Part shown: piece after piece, positions 8,440-16,905 of the stretch | Numbering within the stretch: position 1 is the stretch's first letter | Layout: the number at the start of each line of letters is the position of its first letter | Origin: Aplectana chamaeleonis | Taxonomy: Eukaryota; Nematoda; Chromadorea; Rhabditida; Cosmocercidae | DNA length: 64,000 bases | Reading direction: 5' to 3' | NCBI GenBank assembly: GCA_029168955.1 | Contig: JAPDOI010000381.1 | Span: forward strand, 620,001-684,000 | Made by a program: the position numbers and the translations under genes | The notes under the pieces: model-generated | What the model saw: only the letters and a program-made list of their open reading frames with translations | Told to the model about the DNA's origin: nothing | Database searches by the model: none

Positions 8440-9961
8440 GATGATCCACTAAGCTGGCAATCTTCTCAGAGTGGACCACAACTCTTCCATTCTGCGCCTT
8501 TTCTGGCCAACTGCATCCAGCACGACTGAACACGATCCCTAAAATGTTTCGAAGATCAAGTCAGACCATCTTGATGGAGGTCGTCCCAGCGGCCTCTTTT
8601 TGTGTCTAGGAGCTATTCTGTAACTCGGAGACTCCACCTATCATCGGTTCTTCGCGGCAAATGGCCGGCCCAGCAATGCTTCGATTTCGCCATGTACTGT
8701 AGCGGATCCTTCAAACGCGACTTCTGCCTCATTTCTGAACTTCGTATGCCTCGCTGCCACTACTGGCGCCGGCTAGTCTTCAGAAGACACCTCTTCAGAG
8801 CACGGTATGTTGTTTGCATGGAATTGGACAATAGTCTTGTTGTCAGGCCAGGTTTCCGTCGCGTAGCACATTGCGGTCAAAACAAGAGCGTCGAAGATAG
8901 AAGCCCTCAAGTCTGGATCCACAATCTGGTCGGTCACTTCCCAAATCGGTCCGAAAGCTGCCCACGCACCGCGTCTCCTTCGTGATATTTCGGGGACGAT
9001 GTCGTTGAGCATTTTCAGCTCTCTTTCCAAATATACGTAACAATCCACTTTCTGAAGAGCGACTCCTTTCAGCTTCACTGTCCCACTGTCGCCCCACTGA
9101 TTCACCATCACCTTCGTTTTGGACATGTTCATCTTCAAACCAATCCTCCGACCAGCCGTATCGAGTCCTTTGACCATTGACTCAATTTCAGCCGTACTGT
9201 TAGAAATCAAAACGGAATCGTCGGCGAAGCGTAGATTATTGATCTTTTTACCATCGATGGAGGAGCCTCCGTCGTCCCACTGCAAATCTACCTTTGCGTC
9301 TTGAAGCGCAGCCGTGAATAACTTAGGCGATATGGTGTCTCCTTGCCGTACTCCTTTCTTGATTGGAATTTTCAACTTTCGTTCAAACAGTTAAATAATT
9401 GTAGAAGTGTCCGTAAAGCACTGTTCGAGTGAGTGAACATAAGCGGAAGACACTCCAGCGTGGACCAAAGTATTGAGGACAGCATTGGTCTCCACGGAGT
9501 CGAACGCCTTCTTGTAGTCCACGAAAACGAGAACCAGAGGAAGATGATATTACCTTTTTTCGATGGGTTGAGTGACAGCCCAGATATGGTCCGAACAGAA
9601 GAAGTTTTTGAAAAACCGGTCTGCTCCAGTGGTTGATATTCGTTCAAGATTGGTTCCAGACGGTTAAGGAGAATCTTGGTGAAGGTCTTGAATACGACAG
9701 AGAGAAGACTGTTGGGTCGGTGATCGGCAGTATCCTCCCGTGTGCCTTTCTTGAACAGCAGCACCGTCTTCGATTCCCTCCATGAATCCGGATTCTTCCC
9801 AAGACGTAGGCAGTGACTGAAAAGCCTGGCAGAAAGAGAGTGGAGAGCGCTACCCCCTGCGCGAAGAAGGTCCACCGAAATGTTGTCGGGACCGGGGGCA
9901 GTGCTCTTCTCCATGCTTCTCATGGCTACAGCAACTTCCGATTCCATAATGGCAGAAGATA
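8440..9961 (-). pseudogene. RTE-type LINE: reverse transcriptase and C-terminal part
   Basis: Read on the minus strand from about 9947: STAPGPDNISVDLLRAGG, WRESKTVLLFKKGTREDTADH (equivalent to the usual KKGD..NYRPI motif), EQTGF, then a shifted frame through the VDYKKAFDSVE-like motif near 9510-9540. PIKKGVRQGDTISPKLFTAA and LRFADDSVLIS (the catalytic FADD box, about 9217-9228) follow. Downstream are WAGHLPRRTDDR near 8640-8680 and GRPPSRW at 8566-8586, the usual RTE C-terminus. It copies its own RNA at a nicked target. At least one frameshift near 9545, an in-frame TAA near 9390 and several breaks after 8790 make it dead. Confidence 0.9.
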
Positions 9962-9963
9962 TA

Positions 9964-10197
9964 TTCTACGGAGCCTAGAATACCTTATTCTCCCCGCAAC
10001 GACCCTTCACGAATGAATGGTACCGCTACAAGAAATCGAAGTACTTCCATGGAGTTTCTATAAAAACAACGGCTGATGACGTTATCAGTCACCGTTTTTA
10101 TAGAAACTCCATGAAAAGACTTCGATTTCTGAGAGCGGTATCATTCATTCGTGGGGGGTCAGAGCTGGGAGAAAATGGTTTTCTAGGCTCCGTAGAA
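9964..10197. mobile_element. 234-bp MITE inserted in the RTE copy (TA target)
   Basis: The terminal repeats TTCTACGGAGCCTAGAA (9964) and TTCTAGGCTCCGTAGAA (ending 10,197) are flanked by TA on both sides (9962-9963 and 10,198-10,199). The whole element folds back on itself, with arms of roughly 115 bp meeting near 10,080. It interrupts the linker between endonuclease and reverse transcriptase. TA duplication points to the Tc1/mariner class. A related fragment lies at 12,167-12,216. Confidence 0.87.
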
Positions 10198-11450
10198 TAC
10201 ACCATGGCAGGAAGGTCTTTATCTGGTGGCGTTGGACATCTTGGGACAGGTGTGGATGAGCGAAAGAGATCAGTGTAGAACTCTTGAGGGATGTCTTCCA
10301 TAATTCTCCGAGATGTCTGCACTACTCCATTTCTGTCCTTGAGGGCACATACGATAGCTTTCTAATCACTGAGATCGCGCTTGCAGCGCTCTATACTGAT
10401 CCGTTTTTCAGCCGCTTCCAGTAACGTCGTTCTTCTATACGCTTGCAACGACTCTTAAACAGCGATTCGGCATGACTTGTTGATGGTAACCTTCTCCAGA
10501 TGGGTGGCATTGGGATCCTGTTTAACAGTTCTTCTCTTTTCCAAGAGCGCCCCGCGAGGCTATTGAGCTTTGGAATAGGTGACGCTCCGGCCTAACGCGA
10601 AACTTCCGCACACTCGATTATGCCTTTGGCTAGATTTTCGTAGTCTACCGTTGGATCTTCATGGAGATTCCATGCGAAGGTCTTCATAGCGGATTCCAAT
10701 GCCTCAGCCCCAAAGACGGGGAACCGAACGGGTGCCGGCCTATGAGTATCACGTTTGAAAATCTTCTTCTTGAGCGAAATCTTCCCACGTAAAAGCCGAT
10801 GATCCGAGCCGGTGCCGAATGAAGGCAGCACTGACACGTCAAACAAGCTCCAGCGTCTGTTAATCAAGATGTGATCTCTTTCTCCGACCTTGTCTGGCCA
10901 ATCGGGCTTTTCCAAGTCCATCGTCGATTTGATGGCTTTTCGAACATGGAGTTTCCGTGAAAGAGGCGGCATGCCGACAGGAAGCCTAGCAGTCGTTCTC
11001 CATTCTCATTTCGAAAAATAGCTCCATGCAGTTTCTATCTCTAATCGCCGTCGTTGTTCTTCGTACCGACGATAGCTCAAAGTCACCAACATCTAGCTTA
11101 TAGTAGCTTCTCTCCTCATGTACAGTCTTTTTAGAAGCTCATAGAACTCTTAACGTTTCTCTTGCGCAGAACTAAAGGTTTGGGCGTATCCATTGATAAC
11201 AGACACAACTCCTTGCTCTTCGATTCTCAAACGCAGAACGCCGAGACGCGGACTAATGATTTGATGAGAATCTACTAAGTGGTGCACCGTTGAATTAATG
11301 AGGAATCCAACGCCGCCGATGTTCTTATTGTCCACCTTAGCTCCGGCGACAATGAGCTGGTTGTGGTCGGTCTTTCTGACGGTTTTCGTCCTGCCGTTCG
11401 TCTCCAAAGCGATTACATGGAACTTGATCTGACGGCTTCTGAGAAAGAGT
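10198..11450 (-). pseudogene. RTE-type LINE: AP-like endonuclease and linker
   Basis: On the minus strand, from 11,407 downward: GGVGFLINSTVHHLVDSH, SPRLGVLRLRIEEQGVVSVI (the strand-rich core of an apurinic endonuclease-like domain), then NGYAQTF. A shifted stretch includes LGFLSACRLFHGN and NRRWTW. The next frame reads DHILINRRWSLFDVSVLPSF and GSDHRLLRGKI, where SDH carries the conserved Asp-His pair (about 10,800). The linker reads EFYTDLFRSSTPVP at about 10,240-10,290. The endonuclease would nick target DNA to prime reverse transcription. There are frame breaks near 11,150, 10,970, 10,590 and 10,320. The 5' limit is uncertain. Confidence 0.85.
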
Positions 11451-11787
11451 GTTCAAAGATCGGCTTCCGATCTTGTGCGGCACGTCGTGGGGTGTGGGGG
11501 TTTCCAAACTTCCTTATCCGATGGCGTCCTATTGCTCCGAGATCAGATGGCCCCTCACCGGTAGAGGCTTCCTCCGACGCCGTAGTGGAGCATGTTCGGT
11601 GCGCGGAGTACTGGGGCGCAGATTTAGTTGTCTGACCGTTTCTTTTCGGTCTGATTACTCTCGCTTGTTCCCCGCTGAGGATAGCCGCCCGTACACAGAA
11701 ACTGCATACTGCGCGACCGGTTTGAACCGTTGGACACAAACAAGTGGTATTCACCCTGTCACCGCGATGAGGTGATGCATGGAAGGG

Positions 11788-12064
11788 ATTTTCAAAATAA
11801 CGATCAATAATTGACGAAAAAAATACTATCGATTAGGAACTTAGCTGTAATAACGTTGGGAAGGACCCTAGCGATACTTTGCGTTCTCTGTTGAAGGTTG
11901 GCGCAAACTCGGTGCCTTAAGCTATAACATAGGTGCACCGAGTTTGCGCCAACCTTCAATAGGGAACGCAAAATATCGCTAGGATCCATGCCGACGTTAT
12001 TACAGCTGAGTTCCTAATCGATAGTATTTTTTTCCGTCAATTATTGATCGTTATTTTGAAAATC
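11788..12064. mobile_element. 277-bp fold-back element
   Basis: The left arm 11,788-11,915 (GATTTTCAAAATAACGATC start) pairs with the right arm 11,934-12,064 (GATCGTTATTTTGAAAATC end) around an ~18-nt loop. The inner arms (GTTGGCGCAAACTCGGTGC versus its complement) are exact. It sits just upstream of the RTE copy and has no coding potential of its own. Confidence 0.88.
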
Positions 12065-12166
12065 GATGAAAAAGGCAAGAATCGAAATTTCAAAAAAAAA
12101 AGATGGTTCGCAGTACTGAAGATGGTGCGAAACTAGTTCAAGGGGGCCACATAGAATTCAAATGAG

Positions 12167-12216
12167 GAATGAATGATACCGTTTCCAAAAATCGATGTAG
12201 TTCCATGGAATTTTCT
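12167..12216. repeat. Fragment related to the 9964 MITE
   Basis: GAATGAATGATACCG, AAATCGATGTAGTTCCATGG and TTTTCT follow the same order as 10,012-10,060 in the MITE, with about one difference in five. Only part of one arm is present. Confidence 0.6.
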
Positions 12217-12474
12217 AGGAAATAACGAGTTGCAATGGTATCACATATCTGATAATCAAAGAAATTATCATTTTCATAGCCGAATCTTTCAGTTTCTAAT
12301 GGTGATTCTTGAGTGCCCCCCCAACTAGTTTAGCACCATGAGGATTGAAACTGAAGACAGTATATATTTCGCAAATGAGGCTTTGGCACAAAAGTAAGGT
12401 AAAGTTAGATAGAAATAGTGCACGAGAAGACAGGAATTTCACGCATGCAACGTGCCCGAGGACGGCACGGGCCG
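12217..12474. other. Short non-coding stretch
   Basis: Nothing recognised. Small open frames on both strands in and beside this stretch carry no motif. Confidence 0.35.
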
Positions 12475-12560
12475 ATGGTATCGATAATATTAGTGACAGC
12501 CGCGATTGCCGGGGAGGGCTGCACAGTAGTAGCGGCTGTCACTAATATTATCAATGCCAT
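12475..12560. repeat. Hairpin with perfect 21-bp arms
   Basis: 12,483-12,503 (GATAATATTAGTGACAGCC start) is exactly complementary to 12,532-12,552. Outside this, a further 8 bp pair with two mismatches. The loop is 28 nt. It may be a small MITE or a structured RNA region, and no neighbour suggests a role. Confidence 0.75.
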
Positions 12561-12850
12561 AGTTATCCTGATGCCTAACGCACACTGGGATTGCTCCAAA
12601 TAGTCTACAGGAATACATAGACCATATGACCCTAGATGAGGAGATTACCCATCGCAAGATTGGAACACGTTGAGAACTAACATTGCGAGTAGGAAGTGGG
12701 TAAGATAGCAGTACTTGTATTTCGGTGTGCTGTGCGTGCCGGGCTTCTATCCTTCTCAAACCTTGTGTGAGCGTGAATAAAACTTACAAATTAGGCGATA
12801 GATCGAGATGTGAAAAGAACGAAAGAATGGCCATCACGCTGCCTATGGAG

Positions 12851-13262
12851 CGCTACTGATTTTTCCATGATGCGATTCACGCTTCATAAGATGCGCGACC
12901 CAGTATCCATAACGCGGAACACGCTTATCATGGTGCGCGACTCGTTTTCCATGACGCGGCTCATGCTTCTCATAATGCGCGACTCATTTTCCATGACGCG
13001 GCGCACGCTTCTCATGGTGCGCGACTCATTCTCCATGACGCGGAGCACGCTTCTCAGGGTGCGCGACTCATTTTACATGATACAGAGCACACTTCTAATA
13101 ATGCGTGACCCAATTTCCATCTCGCGGCGTACGCTTCTCGTAAAGCCCGACTCGTTTTCAATAACGTGTAGCACGCTTCTCATGAGTCGTGGGCCATTTT
13201 CAACGACGCGGCACACACTTTGCGTTGATGGCTACTCGTTTTCCGTGAGGCGACGCAAGTTT
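12851..13262. repeat. Tandem array, 42-bp unit, about 10 copies
   Basis: The word GCGCGACTCATTTTCCATGA and its variants start at 12,851, 12,893, 12,935, 12,977, 13,019, 13,061, 13,103, 13,145, 13,187 and 13,229, always 42 bp apart. Divergence rises toward both ends. A plus-strand frame stays open (repeat MRDSFSMTRRTLL, 14 residues) because the period is a multiple of three. I do not call it a gene. Confidence 0.93.
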
Positions 13263-13387
13263 CCCATAAAACGCTCTCTACCTCTCCACAATGCTCCACG
13301 CACCACTAACCCCGCCCACATTTTGCAACGCGGAGATTCGATCACAGAGGAGAGGTACGGAGGGTCGCTGAGGCTTTGGAAAGCGTA

Positions 13388-13905
13388 AATACTACAATTG
13401 GCAGTGGGATTCCATGCTGGGTCCGTGATTGCAGTGTACCAAGTGACGGTCTGGCTAAAAGGGCCTGCAGAGTTAAAGTTGCGGCGTTGCTCGCAGCGAC
13501 GAACAGCGCTGGGTGATGCAATATCGATTACAATCGGCGACGAGGGCGACCGACGCAGCGTGATGGGCGACGAGGGGGCATCACATAGTGTTTTGACGCG
13601 GCGACGACCATGCATCACTGCCAGCGAGCGGCAACCGACGCGGCGACGATAATGTTCGTAAACATTTTTGTCGCCGCGCCAAGACTGACGCTCGGCGACC
13701 AGTCGCCGGTCGGTGCAACTCTGCAGACCCCTTAACACTGCTCGCACTGTTGTCGCCCCGAGAGCGACCGGACAGCGGCCGAGGGGCGAACTGGCACCGG
13801 ACAGGGAGCGCGGTGTCAGTCGGCCCCTCGGACGCTGTCCGGGCGATGACGTCATAGTTGGGAGGAGCCGGTCCCGCTCGGAGCGATGGTTTGCCTGAGC
13901 AGAGA
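13388..13905. repeat. GC-rich inverted-repeat DNA
   Basis: Two nested structures are visible. GGGCCTGCAGAGTT at 13,461-13,474 pairs with AACTCTGCAGACCC at 13,717-13,730. A strong hairpin has arms 13,765-13,799 and 13,811-13,845 (CGACCGGACAGCGGCCGAGG start). 13,871-13,898 is the inverted relative of 2765-2788. It looks like a GC-rich dispersed element and not a coding region. Confidence 0.65.
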
Positions 13906-14139
13906 TTCAGGCATAGAGGATAGGTTTAAGGCACACTCGACCACAGCAAGCACAACGAAATCGAGAAAACAGGGCATTTCCTCAAAGGCTATCGTGAAAG
14001 CGGCAAACTGAGCACCTAACGGGTTCACATTTGAAAGATTTTATTTCAAAGGCTCATGCGATAAATCTTTCAAAGACTCGGTGTTATCTTCAACCAGGTG
14101 TGTTGAAAAAGCTATTGTAATTGACATGAGCAGCGTAAT

Positions 14140-14739
14140 ATAATTGTATATTTTCCTAAACAACGTAGTTGTTGAAGTCAAATATTTATTATATATATAA
14201 CTGCGAATATCAATTACAGATCCCGCCTGAGTAAAATCCCTGCCCGGAAATCTACTCTGCTTGAAGATATTTTTTTTTCAGAAATTCGAAGAGTAATGCA
14301 AGGAGAAACGAGGCGAAACACGACACTCGTAAGAAGACAATTTCTTCGAAGCCCAAGAAACCACGGCTTTCGAAGAGGTGAATCGCCCTCAGCCTTGTCA
14401 TTGATCCCAATTGGGGTCCAGCTCTTACGTGTTAAAAATTTTTGTTACTGTTCAAGTCTAATAAAGTTTTACTTCGTCCGTTCTCAATTAGCCTATGTTT
14501 TCCTATCTCTCTCAAGAAAGGCGAATGAGGGTAGGTGGTTTTGGTCAGCCCAGGTTGGATGGGCGGGGCGATTGCTGCCGCGCGATCACGGGTTCAGTTT
14601 CGTCTACAGAAATTGATCTGAGATGAACTTGAGGAAAGAGCTCAAATTGGTGTAAAAACTATTGTAATTGATATTCGCAGTTACATATAACAAATATTTT
14701 ACTTCAACAACCGCGTTGTCTTGGAAAATATACAATTTT
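14140..14739. mobile_element. 600-bp inverted-repeat element with 7-bp direct flanks
   Basis: The ends are ~75-bp imperfect inverted repeats (14,142-14,219 with ATTGTATATTTTCC, and 14,663-14,736). The flanks are the direct repeat GCGTAAT at 14,133-14,139 and 14,740-14,746. No transposase was recognised in the ~440 bp between the arms. A 7-8-bp duplication suits hAT-type MITEs, but the class is inferred. It lies immediately upstream of the CR1-like fragment. Confidence 0.7.
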
Positions 14740-14751
14740 GCGTAATCTAGC

Positions 14752-15447
14752 GCTCTCGCGACGTATGGACCCTGCCTAAACGGCTTCCTGGAGAAATGCG
14801 CATTACCCCTATCAGCTGCCAAAACAGAGGTGTTTTCCATTAGGAGTGGATCAGAAAATGCAAGTTACCATCTAAGTTCTGGAAATTTCGAAGTTGTAAA
14901 GAGGTTAAAGGTCTTGGTTACATTTTTTAGTGATAGGCTGAACTTCGATAACCATTACAACGCTCTGGTATCCAAAGCAAACTGTCGGCTCCACAATCTG
15001 TTCAAGGCACTACGTTCAAAAAACCCGGACACTTCGTTGAAAGCGTATAATACTTATGCAAAGCCTTGGCTGGAAACTGGTACAACTGTTTTCTAATCAT
15101 ATAAGAAGAAGGACGTAGATTTATTGGAGAGAGTGCAGAGCAACTTCACTCGTGAAATTATTCAACATTGTTTCAGTCTATCGCATGAATCTTTGCCAGA
15201 GAGACCTGACAGGAAGCTAATGCTTTCTTTGCCTAGTTTGCTGAGCAGGCAAAAGAGGAATGATCTCACTATGGCGTTCAAGGTGCTTAACGGTCAGTGC
15301 GCCCAATTTTTTAACATGCTTCCATCCAGGACCAGAGGAAGCAAGATCAAAATCAGGGTTCCACTGGATAAAACCGAGATCAGGTCCAAGTTTTCCGCTG
15401 TCAGGGTAACCCTTCCCAACAAAATCAATGAGGCCATAATCCGCTAA
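14752..15447 (+). pseudogene. CR1/Jockey-type LINE: C-terminal reverse transcriptase fragment
   Basis: One frame reads LNGFLEKCALPLSAAKTEVF, a middle part with FSDRLNFDNHYNALVSKANC and SLKAYNTYAKPWLETGTTVF, then a TAA at 15,094-15,096. The same frame continues as KKKDVDLLERVQSNFTREI, SLPERPDRKLMLSLPSLLSR, QKRNDLTMAFKVLNGQ and FNMLPSRTRGSKIKI to a stop at 15,445-15,447. This is the thumb and C-terminal region of CR1/Jockey-clade reverse transcriptases (LExxVQxxFT, RR/QKRxDL, RGSKxKI pattern). The catalytic YADD region and the endonuclease are absent, and the 5' side is replaced by the inverted-repeat element. It is dead by truncation and one nonsense codon. Confidence 0.82.
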
Positions 15448-15831
15448 TATCGCTAAATACTTCGAGCTCATTGCCAACAAATTAGCTTACGCAGAGGATT
15501 CTAGGGATTCAACTTACTCTACTCTTTATATTTGGATGTTATTACACATTATCTCGTTTTCATTTCCTCATCTCATAGAGTTTTTTCTCTTTGCATTAGG
15601 AGCAATTCATAGTCCTAACCTTTCGCTCAGCCAGAGCGGTCCGTGCTGACGAAAATAGCTTCGTTGGGTGGAGCCACCAACTCCACCAACCTTCACCTCT
15701 GGGCAGGTGAAGGGGCTCAGCATTGAAAAATCGGTGACGACCGGTGGAACGTCCCGAAAAAAGAATGAAAGTGACCCGACACTCATGCAAGTCATTTTAA
15801 AGATTGGGTTGGTGTCACTGCCGATTTTTCG
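15448..15831. other. Non-coding DNA with small inverted repeats
   Basis: CCTTCACCT at 15,690-15,698 pairs with AGGTGAAGG at 15,705-15,713, and GAAAAATCGG at 15,725-15,734 pairs with CCGATTTTTC at 15,821-15,830. No gene was recognised. Confidence 0.45.
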
Positions 15832-16222
15832 TCCATTACTTTTTTGTGCTCAGAGATAAACATTTGATAAAGGCTATTTTAGGAATCCCCACAAATGTCT
15901 GCATCGAATAGTGTTCCCAAATTGGAAAATCACGCTCTCCTTCTTCCAGTTTATAAAAAGCATTTTTTCGGCCTGAAATTATCGGGTTTTCCTCCATAAC
16001 TTTGTTGTGCTAGGAGACAGACTTTTGGTGAGGGTCGTTTCCGGAATCCCCACAGAATTTCGCGTCGACTGGTGTTTCCAGGTTGGAAAAATATTTTCTC
16101 GATCCTTCAGCCCAATTCATTGTTTTTCGCCTATAACTCCTTAACCATTTATGATAGTGTTTTAGCAAACGTCGTTTTTGAAATCGGCGTAAAATTCTGC
16201 GTCGAACGATATATCGGGTTCC
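15832..16222. repeat. Three diverged direct repeats (~140-160 bp)
   Basis: Segments near 15,832, 15,992 and 16,131 share the same order of words: CCATTACTTT/CCATAACTTT/CTATAACTCC, then GGAATCCCCACA, then a TCTGCATCGA/TTCGCGTCGA/TCTGCGTCGA block. They are old tandem copies lying just left of the satellite. Confidence 0.65.
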
Positions 16223-16327
16223 TAACTTTGCTCGCCCCATAAGCCAGCCAGGTCGGTGGAGCCGAGATCCATAGTGATCTCCATAGGGTGCTCTCGCCTC
16301 TATGATTTAAATGAGAGACGCAGAGCT

Positions 16328-16424
16328 CTCACACTCCTACTAAGGTCCTGCACACACTCCGTGACATCCCGCACACCCTCATTGCGGTCCTGCGCACGTC
16401 CCATGCTGTCCAGCACACTCCTAC
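16328..16424. repeat. Left edge of the 21-bp satellite
   Basis: About 97 bp of core-tail monomers (CACACTCCTACTAAGG, GTCCTGCACACACTCCGTGA, CGCACACCCTCATTGCGG and others) before the fold-back element. The last tail is cut after CTCCTAC and resumes at 16,906 with TACTGAGG, so this is the same array. Confidence 0.88.
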
Positions 16425-16905
16425 AATACCGCTCGTAGGATTTGGTCAGAAAGCGAGCGAGGTCGGGTTTTCGCGTCTCTTTCGTCATTTTTGTATAACT
16501 CGTTTCAAACTCATTTTTGAGCGAAACTAAGGAGATATTCATGACCCTGGCGTTAAGGGCAACCCAAGGCTTTAGCCTTTGTGGTGATCACGTTGAGAAC
16601 TACAAAAGTTTCGCAAGCAGCCAGGTTTGTGATTACGGTACCGTGATGGATGGAGCGCTACCGTCTCCGCCTGCGTCTCCCTGTGCCTACCGTATATAGA
16701 GAGCTGGTTGATTGCGAAATTTCCAGTGTTCTCAACGAAATCCTTACAACAGCAACACCATTGGATAGCCCTCAACGCCTAGGTCATGAGTATCCCCCTA
16801 GTTTCGCTCAAAGTTGACGTTAAAGCGAGTTATATTAAAAAAGACGAAAAAGACGCGAAAACCCGACCTCGCTCGATTTCTGACCAAATCCTACGAGCGG
16901 TAGCG
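16425..16905. mobile_element. 481-bp fold-back element inside the satellite
   Basis: The outer ends TACCGCTCGTAGGATTTGG and CCAAATCCTACGAGCGGTA are inverted, and pairing continues inward with mismatches nearly to the centre (~16,665). TAC occurs on both sides (16,422-16,424 and 16,906-16,908). Removing the element and one TAC restores a normal D-type tail (CTCCTACTGAGG). No coding region was recognised. It is thus an insertion into an existing satellite monomer. Confidence 0.85.

Noticed and set aside
8602..9304. Plus-strand open frames over the RTE region
   Set aside because: They are shadows of the minus-strand reverse transcriptase, whose FADD and RQGDT motifs fix the true strand.
11363..11775. 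Plus-strand open frames of about 90-108 residues
   Set aside because: They are largely antisense to, or just 5' of, the minus-strand RTE endonuclease and have no motif of their own.
12810..13388. 192-residue protein with 14-residue repeats (MRDSFSMTRRTLL)
   Set aside because: It is translation of a 42-bp tandem array. The repeats decay as DNA at both ends and no conserved coding signal is visible.
1..16327. tRNA, rRNA or other structured RNA genes
   Set aside because: No cloverleaf with a conserved T-arm or rRNA-like segment was noticed by eye. A dedicated covariance search was not possible.
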